A stretch of 64,000 nt of DNA from Ciona savignyi (lineage: Eukaryota > Chordata > Ascidiacea > Phlebobranchia > Cionidae): the NCBI GenBank assembly GCA_000149265.1, contig CH003206.1, forward strand, positions 106,400 to 170,399, given 5' to 3'. Below the pieces are notes generated by a model. It searched no databases, had not been told where the DNA came from, and worked only from the letters and a program-made list of their open reading frames with translations. Numbering within the stretch: position 1 is the first letter of the stretch; the number at the start of each line of letters is the position of its first letter. Positions 10,999 to 23,310 of the stretch are shown piece by piece. The position numbers and the translations under genes were made by a program.

Positions 10999-13900
10999 TC
11001 AATCCCTGGTTGTCGAACTCGCAGTGGAGAAGCAAAGCTTGAGAACGTATGGGAATCTTCCAGCTGTAATGGTGGTTGAGGTATTTACTACTGTGTTGGA
11101 GGTTTCAGTTTAGTTTAGTTTATTCATTTTTAGCCCCAGTATTAAAAAATATGGAATGCCATTGACGAAAAAATTATACATTGACTAATTTTTGCGTCAA
11201 TGGTGTTCCATAAAAAAATGGCAATCAAATCAAATCAAGACACAGGAAAAGACGGCAAAATAAACAGTCGTTAAAATAGGTCATTTAAAAAAGGATATAA
11301 TTTAATAGATATAGGAAACGCAGCCGCCTACTGTGTCAAAGGTATCACAGAGAATAGGAATTATCTACAAGTTTCACAGCTCCACATGCATTCATTTACA
11401 AAGAGAAAAGGTATCACAGTGAATAATGAACAGTCGATAAAACAGGTGTAATGGTGGTTGAGGTGTTTACTACTGTGTCGAAGGTATCACAGTGAATAGG
11501 AATTATCTAATTTCCACACATCTACATGCATTCATTTACAAAGAGAATCAACCACAACAGCTGTATCACTAACCTGGATTGTCGAGCTTATAGTGGTTGG
11601 CATACGTGAGCACTTCCATGGCCTGCGACTTTGAATCGAACTCCATCAAACCAGATGTGCTTCTGTCGCCTGTGGATGGTTAGTTGATGATGTTGGTGGA
11701 TAAATGAATCAACATGTTACAGATAAATAGACTCAACACATTGTTGGATCAATTCGAAAACCCGGCAAGAAATGGTGGGAAAAGACAGTAGCATAGAAGC
11801 AGTGCGATGTGAATACTTGTGGTAAAAAGTGAACATTTAACATAAAAGTGTTTTTTTAAACGTCTGTAAAACTTTACTGTGGGCACCAGGTGTAGAACAC
11901 AACCAAACTCAACTAATGGCACAAGGTGTAGAAATTAACTTACTTTTGGTCTTAAACGGTGTGAACTTAGCTGGATTTGTCAAATCAAACTCTTTGCAAA
12001 TCTGTGGTAGAGAATTCACATTTAGAGAAAGTTTTAAACGCTTGTTTTTAGAAAATGTGCGTTTATTAAAAAAAACTTTATTTTTTAGAAAATGTGTGAC
12101 GACCATATATAGCCTTGTAACAGCATACTGCACAATAAAAAACAAATGAGTTAGCGTAGTAAACTTTAATTTATGTGGTTTTGCGAACAAAGCATTTAAA
12201 CCAATCCAAAAGGCCTGTAATCACAGTTGCTATTATGATGATATTCCCATAAGAGTTACACTATGATGTCATGGTTAATAATGCAATGTCGAAAATCTTG
12301 TGGTTTAGGAAAATCAACCTCCTCTTAATATGAAAAGTGACGTCAAAACGTATGTTTGTTTAGTCAGAGGCATATGTTAAATCATCAACCTTAGCTGTAC
12401 ATTTGTTTGACAGGGGTGCAAAGGTTTATCATTTGGTAAAATATGCATTGGTATGGTTGTAATGTTTGGTTGTATGTTCAAATTGTTTTGTTCAAATAAT
12501 TTTAAGTCTATTTTTAGATTCCCGGCCGGGATATAGGTGATGTTCGCAAAGTACTTTGCCTACAAAACAAACACCAGCTGGTGCATAGTTATAAACCTGC
12601 AACCTTGCGAATGAAAATGCGCTACACTACCTGACCATGCAACAACAGAATATAACTTCAGTTTAACAAGTTAAATAAAACAAGTTTAAAGTTATCATCA
12701 CAAAAATGATCACTTTATACGTTGTATATAATTAATAAAATAATTGACGCATAACCACAACAGAAACTTGACATGGAAATCATATAAATACCTCTTGCAT
12801 TTTGTCCTCGCTAAACTCCAGTGGAGCATTGTAATAATGCAAGATCTTCGACGGATTTTGAATCCGGTTCTTTGCAGCTTGCTCGTTGGTTTGGAACCTT
12901 TAGAAAAGCAAAACTGAAAGTCACACTCCCATTTTGACAAAAATTCCCAGATTTTCAAAATAAATTCAAATATCCATAATGGGCTCATCACAAAGAGCCT
13001 TTTTTGGATAGAATTGGAATATATATCGGTCTCGTTAACCATTTGGCTGCACGATTGTGCTCATATATATTTTTGTATGTATCTGTTATGTACACTGATG
13101 TTAAGATGACAGGTGGATGGCATGTCACTCAGTGTATAAAAATGCAGGGCGTCATAAAAAAAATATATATCGGGTTTCTACAAGAGTAAAAATCAAATTG
13201 TGCCACCAAAAGCATAAATAACAAACAATTATTGCGATAACTAATGATAAAAGGAGAAACAATCGACACCTCTATATGCATAGCATAAGACTTCATAAAC
13301 AAGTGATAATAATACCAACTGGTGCAGATCAATACATAAAACATGCAACATATACGTTGCACACACAGTAGCTTAAAGTAAACTAATATATATATATAAA
13401 TCTATATAACTTATTGTTGAAATTATTGTCATTCTATTTTTAGTTTTTAGAAATTTTGTAAATTTGTAATTTGCGTGGGCGTACTACTGTGCTTCTGTCT
13501 TTTTTTAGCACTGCGTAAGTTAATGATTGCCATGTGGTTGTTAAACAATTGGGTTATGATTTAGCGATACTATAAATTGCCCAATAAAATTGACATAACC
13601 TTTGCCCTGTTAATTTGATATCAATTATACCCAGATGACATAATATTATGACAGGAATGTCCTAACATGAACCCATCTATATAATTCTAGAAACTACTTA
13701 TTTAAATCTAAAATTTTAAACCATTTAAAATGACATGGATTTTACAATCCATTCTATTTATACAGCATAAACTTTGAAGGATTTTTTTGAAAAACTACAA
13801 AAAATATTTACTTACAAATTTAAAATGTATTTTTGAAATACCTTTTGAAAGGATTTTTTTTTGCTCAAACTAACATGCAAACAATATATTATACTGAAAA

Positions 13901-14692
13901 GCAGAATTACCTGTTGTTTCGTGAGTTACTGTAATCCACCTGGGCTGGGGAACCATTTGCAAGATCTCCAACTGCCCCAGTGTCGGCCAAGTATAACTGC
14001 TTTGATGGCCTGAAACATGGGGGGGGGGGGTTCGGTGATTATTAGGGTTGTGTGGGGTATGATTCTTGATTGTTCAATGTAAAAATCAAGTGGTCAGTAA
14101 AGGAACTAATGGATACTTATGCAGATAAAAGATTAAATTTGAACAAATAATTTGAATAATGTACGTGAAATGACTGAAAATAGTTGCATGCCAATAAAGA
14201 GTCATGTTTATCACTTAAAGTAAAGTGGGAAAATAAAAGCAGTTTTAACATGGGTTGGGTATTATAATTATTAAAATACAACATGCCCATAGTTAACAAC
14301 ATGCTTATATTCAGGTTATGTCTATTTCCATTTATAATCATAAAAATTAATTCAGAACAAAAACATGGTTAATTTTGCTAATATGTATGATTTAACATAT
14401 AATCAAACTTATGAAGGAATCATAACAAAATTAAGTTTCTTTTTTGCTGATTTTTAAATTGATTTTAAATGGTTCACATGTTTATTTCTCCGCACTATGT
14501 GTGATGTCATCTAATTTAAACCTATTTCTCCATATGGTTTATTGCTGGCAACACAGCGATATGAGAGATGTGATAAACATGTCCATTAGAACCGGCATAC
14601 AAGGCACGTGCACACGGCATGTACACCGCATGCACACCGCATGTGCAGAAATAATGAATCAGATAAGTGGGAAGGAAGAGAGAATACAGGAA

Positions 14693-14726
<34 letters not shown>

Positions 14727-14808
14727 AGAAGGGAAAGGGTAAAAGAAAAAAAGAGATATAAAAAGAGAGAAGGAGTTGAGTAAGTGAGAGAACAAAAAAA
14801 TTAATGAC

Positions 14809-14839
<31 letters not shown>

Positions 14840-17800
14840 TAGAAAGAGATAGGAAAAGAGAGAGATTGGAGAAAATATGAAAGAAAGAGTGGAAATAACA
14901 GCGGATTAGAGAAAATACAAGTTGTTGATGCATGTTTGCGTGCGTGATATTGATCACCTACCAATCAATTATCACGTGGGAAATATTTACTAGTTGGGAC
15001 AAACAAGATTATGATGGAACAATTATATTTAAAAAGATCGGGTGAATGGTTAATCTGTTACTATTGCTAAAATAACTGGGTTAATATGTTACTATTCCTA
15101 AAATAACTGTGGTTAATATGTTACTATTCCTAAAATAACCGTGGTTAATATGTTACTATTCCTAAAATAACTGGGTTATATTATACATATGGCGCTTCCA
15201 AATACTGGAGTCTATAATACTTACATCTTACATGAAATATTTACTCGCGTGAGCTTTACACACGCGAGTGAATTCTTAATCACTCAAAATCTGATTGGTT
15301 TTTGACCCTGTGCATCTCAAACATGCACATTTTCATTTTAATTAAACATTATTACAAGTTCATTTAAAAGATTGGGGGAAACTATGGGCATGCTAGTTTG
15401 GATTTTTAAAAGTTTCAGCCTGATTGGACAACCAACTATGTCAATGGCCTGGAAACCATACACACAGAAAAAAGGAGAAAAAAATGAAAATCAAAATGAT
15501 GGAGTGAAAATTAAAATCAAAATGATGGTAAATTAAAATTTAAATGGTAAATTAATTCACTTGTTCACTATTTAAAAGCTATGCGGCTGGAATAAACGAA
15601 ATTCAGTGCAGTTAGCACAATAAATTTATATTGCAGGCAAGGGCGTTCTATAAGCAGTAAAATCTGGTAGTCTAATATCATTTATTAAAATTAATATTTA
15701 AATAATGACCCGTAATAAACATTTATTGCAATTCACTTACGCCAAGACCAGTTTCTCCTCAAAGAATTTCATCCCGGAGAGATTAGAGATGGCTCTTCCT
15801 ACAGAGCTCGGGTCTCCCAACTGCACCATGGCTGTGCCTGGCTTGCTTTTCAGGAATTTCACCTGAAATTGTGAAATTCTTGGTTACAAAGTAATACACC
15901 GTGTACGCAATAAGTCGGTATGTAAAGTGTAAGTCGGTATTCGATAGACATCTTAAATTATCCCTGAAAAATCAAACATATTAAAAAATATTAAAAAAAC
16001 AAACAATAGTTTTATAAATATGGAATCTATTGTCTGATGCAAACAATGTCCTTTGTTAAATATTACTGCATTTCGTTTTACATGAAGGTAGAAAAAAGAG
16101 GGTTCTTAAGATTTTACAGAATCAGTTGCATTTCAGTTTTAGAAATATATAGAAGTAGGTTGTTGGGTTAGCCTTTTAGTTGAAAGGTTGCAGGTTCAAA
16201 ACCGGTCACTAGCTGGTAGGATGTGTATCTCGATAAGTCACTTAACATTGCTGGGTTCTACAAAATTGAAGGAATGTCTCAACCTCAGAAAACACCCCCC
16301 CGACGGTGGTCGCGAGATAATCTGATGATTGCCCTTGCGATTACGCCCCTTCATTTTCCCATACGTGGGGATAAATATAAAGATACCCACAAAATAATTT
16401 CCTTAACATCAGCTTTTTTTAAAATAAAAATATAATAATTGTGTTTTCCTGGATTAATATTTAAAGACCACCAAAACCCTGGCTATCTAACTTTCATCCA
16501 GTTTTCCAATGTACTACATACATACAAAGTCGTACATGCAGCATCATTAAGACTTACTTTTATAACATTTCCATAGAGACACAGAATGTTAAACACACGG
16601 TCGCATGTCATCTTTTCAGGATTGAGTCCGTACACCATGAGTACTGGACTGCTGCTGTCCATATGATGTCCGTAATCCTCATTGATGAACTCATTATTCA
16701 TCTGCAAAGTTACAGGTTTGTTGGCGTTAGTGCAATGGTAATTTAAGTATTTTTGTTGGCATCACTTAATCAATCTGCTGCGCATATTTTTCGTTGATTG
16801 TTTTATTATAGCGGCTTTAAATTGAGTTCTGTACTTTAAGAGTTTACTTTACTTGTATTTTCTACAGCATTACGTTAATTTTTTTAGTTACTAAATTACT
16901 TGTGTTACAGCGCCAAGTTAAAATTTTGTTTAAAAGTTTTTAATAAAGTCAAATTCAGTGCAGTTAGCATAAAAAGTTTGTAGTGCAGGCAAGGGCTCCG
17001 TATAATCAGTAAAATACGGTGATCTAATGCTATTTATTAAAATTTAACCTTAAAATAATATTATTTGTGAAGGTTTAATTGACTGTTAAAATCCAAAGCT
17101 AAAACAAAGGAAACACATTATATTTCCAACGTAATACAGCATAGTTGATGCTACTTTTAAACTGCAAGGCAAATCTATGGCAACTAAATAACTGCAACTT
17201 AGGTCAAACACGCAGTACGAACAGATAAATGATGATACACATAAAGACAGGTGCTATGGTTATCTAAAATATCAACAGGATTGTTTTTCCTTGGACGTAT
17301 TAAGGTCAACGATCAATTTAAAAAAAAAAAATCTAAGAACGTCAATCATGGGCAAGTGTGCCAATAAAAATGGTTCGGAGTTGTATCAACAGTATATTGA
17401 GCGTTTTAATAAGTGTCAATAAGGATGGTATGGAGTTATATCAACATGAATATTGAGTGCCAATATGTGTCAATAAGGATGCCATGGTTCTGGTTCGGGG
17501 ATATACATCAACATCCATACATATGCTTACCTGATGGTTAGGAAGGATGCCAGGAGATGGTCGGTGGGGTCGGGTCATAGGGGGTCTTCCTCCCCTCATT
17601 CCTCCCCTGCCCCGCTGAGTCGGGGCCGGCATGCGCTGCCCTCCTGTGGATGGGTGATTAGGAAATTAACCAATACAAGTGGTTGGTGGGGGTGGGATAG
17701 TCAGGTGGTTGGTTGGTTTGGTTAGATGGTTTGGTGGGTAGTTGGTTGAATGGTTGGTTAAATTGTCCGGTAGTAGGTTGATTGGTGTGTTAAGACAGAA

Positions 17801-20800
17801 TTATGTGGTTAAGGTTACGCTCAGTAGTTAAGTGTCTTGTTTCCCAATCCTTTTTAAACCCTGGAACACTTTTTGTGCCACTGCACTCCTAAATTTACAT
17901 TTAAACTATGATTCCACCTTGGTAAACATCAAGTTATGACGATGTCCAAACTAGACTTTCCAGGAATGGAGGAGAAAATTTCAAATCTAACCTAATAATC
18001 TTACCAGCTCGAAAAGGTGGGGGGTTTCCATAGCCTGCCGGGGCGTCTCCTAACAAAGCTGGTTGCACGGGCATCGGGGGTTCCCCTCCTGGAATGTAAG
18101 TTTGTTAGTTGGTTGTCCAACTGGTTAGTCTGGTGGTTTAGTGGGGCGCCTTTCAACCGAAATGTTGCAGACTGTTTGAAACTGGTCGCTAACTTGTCGG
18201 TTGTGTCCTTGGCAAGACACTTTACGGACATTGCCTGAACCTAGCGGATTAATGGGTCCTACCAAATTGAAGGAATGTGTGACTAATACACACAACACAC
18301 TGCAATAGCTCTGGTAACCCGACAGTGGGCACGAGGTGATTTGTCGATTGCCCGTGTGTTAACCTCCTTGGTTTTCCCATTCACGGGGATAAGCATGAAT
18401 ATCCTATCCTTTTAACAAACGGTGAAGCTTGATAGATGGATTTATGTGCTGAACCAGTTATCAAACCAATTTTAAAACTGTTTAATTTTAGGTTGCTTTT
18501 CAATTTAAAATATTGGAATTTATTGGAAACATTCCAAGATGTTTTCAAAGAAAAAAACGACATATTTATTTGTTTGGTTCGTTGACACACCTTTGTTTCA
18601 GGCAACTTATCATTACTTGGTTAATAAAACTTAGGGAGTTTAATGGATTAATTCCCATAGGTCTTAAAACAAAAACGTTATATAGATTTTATGTGTTTGG
18701 TTTACAGTCAATTATTACTTGAATACATTGATAATATTGCATATATTGGCAAGGCAAAACACTCATAAATATATCGAACTAGTTAACAAATTCGACAGTG
18801 TTTGTGTAAAGTTATGTTAAATTTGATTTTTAGAGTGTACATAAACCATCACAAAAATAAAAATTCTCAAATTAACCATCACAAGTAAATTACCACCAAC
18901 TTTGTGCATTTAGTAAAAAAAAAAAAACAGAAAAAATAAAACTTTTAAATACAGAAAATTGGAAAAAAAAGCAACTGTTGCGTAAATAAAACAATGCGAT
19001 ATATACTACGATTCCCAAACAACATAGCATTAAGTGGCTTACCATGGGTATCCATTAAATCACGATAATTTGAAGCCTTACCCTCTTTTCGCAAATATCG
19101 CTTCAAACTTGACTTTATCGACATAAAAATCATAAAAAAATAATTAAAATTCGGTTGTGTATGTATCTGGGTGATGACGAGTGTTGTGTAACAATCAACC
19201 TTGTTGTATTACAATCCAAGTATTATGATGTCATCAGCTTGTAGGTGGTGTGTCTTCTCTGTCTGCTTGTTTTGAAAGTGAGACTGTTTTTCGGCATTTG
19301 AGAGTATTTTCTGCTTGTTTTTGTGGGTGACATGGTTTTAGAAAAGTCGTTGTCAGTTTTTCATCCTGTATTGGCAATGCAACTGTTCCCTGTATTTTGC
19401 AGTGGAGTTTTTCTGGGTTTTTTTGTTCAATTGTCACAGATTTTTCAGGTGTTTCATGTATTGCAACTGTCCGTTGTGATTGTCCAGTATTTTTGGGCAT
19501 GTCGTGCAATTGTCCAGTATTTTTGGGCATGTCGTGCAATAGTTCAGATTTATGGTCATGTCGTGCATTGTCCAGTAATTGTCATGAAGTTGTCATGTCA
19601 CACATAAAGCTCAGCATAATGGTTGTGGTTAAATAATAAGTATTATGATGTAATAATGTAAATTTGAATGCATAAATGACTAAATGACGTGTATATAGCT
19701 AGAGCAATATATAAATACAATTGTAAAATGTTAAACCAGTAGATATGTAGAGCAAAAATGTGCCCAAATGACTGTAATTATAGTTCATACATAATAGATG
19801 AACTAGTAGATCTTTTTAGTCGAGGACCTTTATTGTGGATCTGTGCTTCAAATAATCAATTATGGTATTATTGGTGCATAGCTGCATTCCCTGGTATAAA
19901 TAATAAGGCGTATTTGGCTGTCATGTTAATACAACTATATTGGGCACATAACAGATATGGGGTGTGTAAAATATACTGATTAGAAGATCCAATGTATAGA
20001 TAACTCAATAGATGAGTAATAAATAGTAAAAAACAAACAGAAGGTTAAACTTACCGACAGCTCCAGTATAATCCCAGGTTTCCTCATCATTTTTGTAAAC
20101 ATTCAAGCGAGCCGGCTGTAAAGTCAAACCAGTTTAACTTTTTGAGGTACGTGCACCAGAAATTTACATTCGTTACTCAAATCTAGATAGGAAAGTGCCA
20201 TATATGCAATCAGGTAATGTTACAATACATTGCTAAAGTAAGAGTCTAAGATGATAGCTTGGTGGTAGTGGTTCGCACAGACTTTTAAGCCAGGGGTGGG
20301 CAACTTCTCTAGTGGTGGAAAAGTATCCATGAAACCCAAAATTAGATGGTTGAAACAAAATTGCATGAGAAAAACCTATACTACCACCACCACCCAGCTA
20401 TATCCTGGAACCATGATAGCTCTGGGACCTTCTATGGCCATAAATGCTGGTCCGGGAGCTACCATGATCCGCCCATACTAATGTAACCACTCATAGGTAA
20501 ACCAGTTTATCAAGGACAATTACAATCTGTATAACACTGGTACAAGCCTACCTTGGCCCATTCAATCTTGAGAGTACAGCAACCAGAGTAGATATCGGCT
20601 CCATTGAGTGATGCTTTGGCTCGTTGAGCAGATTGGATGGAATTGAATGTATGACGGCGGTTAAGGAATAAACTTAGGTTGCAATGAATGGGGTATAGTG
20701 CTTGGGTTGTGCGAATGCACACGAGTTTAATCTATCTGGATTAAAACCCACATGACTTAGAATAGGATATAATATTCATGTTTATCCCTGTGAGTGGGAA

Positions 20801-23310
20801 AACCAAGGGGGTTTATACACGGGCAATCGTTAGATCACCTCGCGCCCACCGTCGGGTTACCAAAGCTATTGTAGTGTGTTGCGTATAATTTACATGTTCT
20901 TTAATTTTGTAGAACCCATTAAAGTGCTTTTGTTCAGACATTTTCCGATAAGTGCTTTACCCAGGCGACGCACTAACCACCAACCCATTCAGTCGGATTG
21001 AACTTTCAACCCAAAGCAGTTTTATCCAACACTGGGTTAACACAGGTAAGTTTAACAACTTTAACTTGTAACCTTACGCCTCACAAAATCCCACTTGCAG
21101 CCAGGAAATCGGCTTCCTCATAAATTAATACAATTATGAACATGCCATATTATGCCCAAAGTTGTACATAAAACTACAATTCTGGTATTTTGTATATCAG
21201 AGTGCAGAAATAAAAAGGATATTCAATCATGGCTTGCACGCCACGTTTGCGAAAGATCACGATCCTCATAACTTCCCCACACGGCTCACAAATGGTGTGG
21301 AGCACATCCTAGAGGAAGAGAAAAATAAAATTGTAAATTGTGTGCTTTTTAAAACCTCTTACATGTTTGTTGTAACCAAATTGCAGAATAATATATGCGT
21401 AAAAAAGCGAAGGCTTTATATTACGTGTGCTGTTCTGAATGTTTCCATATTTAGTATAAAAAAATTAAGAACTATAATAGCCAATGTGCATTCATTACAA
21501 CCAAATAGATTAATTAAATCTCTTAGCGTAATGACTAAAATTATAATTGTAGTGAACAGTTTTTCAGGAAAACAAATAAAAAGGGGAAACTAAAAGGATG
21601 AAAAGCGGTAAGGAGGGAAACTGCTCACTAAAAAAAGGTAATGACATTAGAGTTAGTTTTAAACATGGGGTTGGAGTTACGGTTAGTTCTGGGATTAAGA
21701 TTAGTGTTTAGGGCAGGGTTTAAATTAGTTTCCTTAATTTTAGTGTACAGTTTCCCTTCTTCCCTCCATTTAGTGATTCCCCAAAGAAGGTAGTACTAGA
21801 TGGACATTTATAGTGAAAAACAGACAAGCAAAAAAAATTACAAAAAAAACCTTTTAAATTAAGTCTCTAAAAATGTTTATCAAAAAACAGATTAAGGTTG
21901 GGGTTTAACGTTAAGGTAAATTAATCTAAATAAGTATTGTTCCTAGAATACTGATAAAAATGTTCCATTCTTTAAACAGGTTAATCTACAATACTCACTG
22001 TTGTGATCGGATATATTGGGTTGACAACAGTGAAAAGCAAAACTTTGTTTGGTTGATCCGGTGCTGGTAAGTCTCGCTCACTGAAAGAAAAATTAATTTC
22101 ACTTTATAATAGACTTAATGATGGAACAGATAAAAGTGCATTTTATATGTGCTTCGGTTACATTAGTTAAGAGTTGAAACTGTGTCTTTAAACCTGGTAA
22201 TATGGAAGGGGTAATGGTAGGTTAACAATGATTCATCAGAACTTGATTTCAAATATTAAAACCTGTATCTTGCAGTCATTTTCCACTATATATACTTTAC
22301 TGCAGTCATTTTCCACTATATATACTTTAGTGTTGATATTTTTAAATTACACCCACAAAAGTCAACAGTTAAGTAGTAGAAATGACTGCAAAATACAAGT
22401 TTTATTTAATTATAATGGGTTTGTTTTTTAATTGAAATAAAGTTATGATGAAGCCTCTTTAACCCAACATTAACCTTGTCCTTCAAGAGTTAGTTTCAAC
22501 TAACACAAAGGTTTTAAACTGACTTGTTGAAATGTGTATGGGTTAAATACTAATGCTATGGTTCGAAATACCAATTGTTTGTCAGCATTTTCAAATTAGA
22601 AATGCATGCTTTGAATTATAATGCAATATAATATGCACACAAAATGTCATAGCAGGTATCCAATCAAAATGAATTTAATAGATGTTTTACCGAGTGAATT
22701 TATGTTCTCTTTCCAATCTATCTTCAGCGTAGTCTTCCTGTAGATGATTTGATAATTGGTAAAAGGGATGAGGAATGTTGATTAAAACATTGTAAGAGTG
22801 TGGGGATAAATTTAAGGGGGAGGGGGTAAATTGGAAAGTGGGAAGGAGGGAAACTGCTCACCAAAACTATGGAAATTAATTTTACCCTTTCCCTAAACAC
22901 TTATATTTAACTCCACAAAAAACCCTAACTTTAACCCCATGTTTAAAACTAACTCTAATGCCTTAATATTCATTTTAATGTGCAGTTTTCCGCCTTCCCG
23001 CTTTCCTTCCTTTTAGTTTTCCCCGTATAAGGTGGTGGAATTAAAGTTAGTATTAGTTCTGGGGTTGAGATTAGTGTTAGGGCTAGGGTTGGCGTTGGGG
23101 TTAGTTCTGTGGTTGAGATTGTAGTTTGTATCATGGTTAACATTAGTTTCCATAGTTTTAGTTTCTCTTCTACCCGTCTTTTTGATCAATCGGAAAACGA
23201 TCATTTGATATCAAACTTTTTATTGTAAAATACTTTAACGACCTTACCTTAACATCCGAACCATTTTCACTCAGTCTTCTGCGCTTTACTGCGTGTTCTT
23301 CAAACGACAT
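10999..23310 (-). CDS. HNRNPL: hnRNP L-type splicing regulator lacking RRM1
   Basis: Fifteen coding exons in transcript order: 23310-23248, 22737-22691, 22080-21999, 21308-21223, 20648-20552, 20115-20055, 18088-18005, 17643-17531, 16701-16558, 15862-15741, 14009-13911, 12897-12792, 12001-11944, 11669-11574, 11063-10999. All phases agree and the total is 1323 nt (440 aa). The start is MSFEEHAVKRRRLSENGSDV, a basic stretch like a nuclear signal. RRM2 at about 47-125 has NKVLLFTVVNPIYPITT and RAKASLNGADIYSGCC. A Gly/Arg/Pro-rich linker spans about 145-211. RRM3 at about 230-303 has SPVLMVYGLNPEKM. RRM4 at about 355-438 ends PYVLKLCFSTA. These are diagnostic of the hnRNP L/LL family, which binds CA-rich RNA and controls splicing in the nucleus. 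RRM1 of vertebrate hnRNP L has no counterpart between exons 1 and 3. The intron between exons 4 and 5 is AT-AC type. Confidence 0.94.
11149..11212. repeat. 64-bp near-perfect hairpin in the last hnRNP L intron
   Basis: Arms of about 27 nt (starting tatggaatgccattgacg and its near reverse complement) flank a short loop. It interrupts a copy of dispersed repeat D, so it looks like a tiny inserted foldback. Confidence 0.6.
11325..11545. repeat. Imperfect tandem duplication in hnRNP L intron
   Basis: A block with ggtatcacagtgaataggaa and catgcattcatttacaaaga occurs twice. Its start, taatggtggttgagg, also occurs beside the last exon (about 11067), so the acceptor-side intron sequence was copied. 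Confidence 0.6.
14696..14890. repeat. GA-rich microsatellite
   Basis: Long interrupted runs of (GA)n on the plus strand lie inside an hnRNP L intron. The open frames here are low-complexity artefacts. Confidence 0.9.
15051..15178. repeat. Minisatellite, about 31-33 bp x4
   Basis: Four units of the form ggttaatatgttactattcc followed by taaaataactg, in an hnRNP L intron. The copies are adjacent, without spacers. Confidence 0.85.
15240..15272. repeat. Hairpin with 9-bp GC-rich core
   Basis: ACTCGCGTG, a 9-nt loop, then CACGCGAGT; weaker pairs extend it to about 12 bp. It is in an hnRNP L intron. Confidence 0.6.
16155..16390 (+). repeat. SINE A copy
   Basis: The tRNA-like head (aaaggttgcaggttcaaaac) and the body to ataaatataaagata are present. 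Confidence 0.7.
18115..18410 (+). repeat. SINE A copy, near full length
   Basis: Head tagtctggtggtttagtg through cggacattgcctgaac to gcatgaatatcctatcc. It is one of the cleanest copies and abuts hnRNP L exon 7. Confidence 0.8.
19480..19575. repeat. 30-bp tandem repeat
   Basis: The unit ttgtccagtatttttgggca followed by tgtcgtgcaa occurs twice perfectly and again in diverged form. It lies in an hnRNP L intron. Confidence 0.8.
20649..21222 (-). other. AT-AC U12-type intron in the hnRNP L gene
   Basis: The donor reads ATATCCTTTT directly after ...ATGATTGA. The branch region TTCCTTAAC is at 20668-20660, and the intron ends ...GTCATAC at 20649, 12 nt past the branch A. Joining gives GA|A TTC, so the protein reads MIEFNSIQSAQ, matching the hnRNP L family. 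No GT-AG choice gives this frame. A SINE A copy lies inside. Confidence 0.93.
20755..21010 (-). repeat. SINE A copy inside the U12 intron
   Basis: Reverse-strand copy from ataggatataatattcatg to the head near 21000. It lies between the U12 donor and branch point. Confidence 0.75.
21607..21770. mobile_element. Foldback element family C
   Basis: The left end ggagggaaactgctcactaa matches the reverse complement of the right end, which reads ggagggaagaagggaaactg. The interior is rich in ttagttttaggg-like text. Related copies: 22838-23010, 34440-34600, 34715-35070, 39170-39340, 39465-39805, 58480-58680. Confidence 0.55.
22271..22331. repeat. Direct duplication of about 29 bp
   Basis: The string tgcagtcattttccactata followed by tatacttta occurs twice back to back, in an hnRNP L intron. 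Confidence 0.85.
22838..23010. mobile_element. Foldback element family C
   Basis: Left end ggaaggagggaaactgctca; the right end is an inverted relative ending tttccttcc. It lies between hnRNP L exons 1 and 2, where RRM1 exons would be expected. Confidence 0.55.

Noticed and set aside
14586..14964. Long open frames in the GA repeat
   Set aside because: They are low-complexity Ser/Leu or Arg/Glu translations of a microsatellite within an intron.
15051..15178. Regular repeats that could suggest a CRISPR array
   Set aside because: Units are directly adjacent without unique spacers, and the genome is eukaryotic.
18945..19133. Possible extra hnRNP L exon (KRYLRKEGKASNYRDL)
   Set aside because: The neighbouring exons already join in phase 1 and continue the family sequence; this frame has no counterpart.
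19234..19539. Minus-strand frame with repeated HDMPKNTGQ
   Set aside because: It is a translation of the 30-bp minisatellite inside an hnRNP L intron; no splice support or family.
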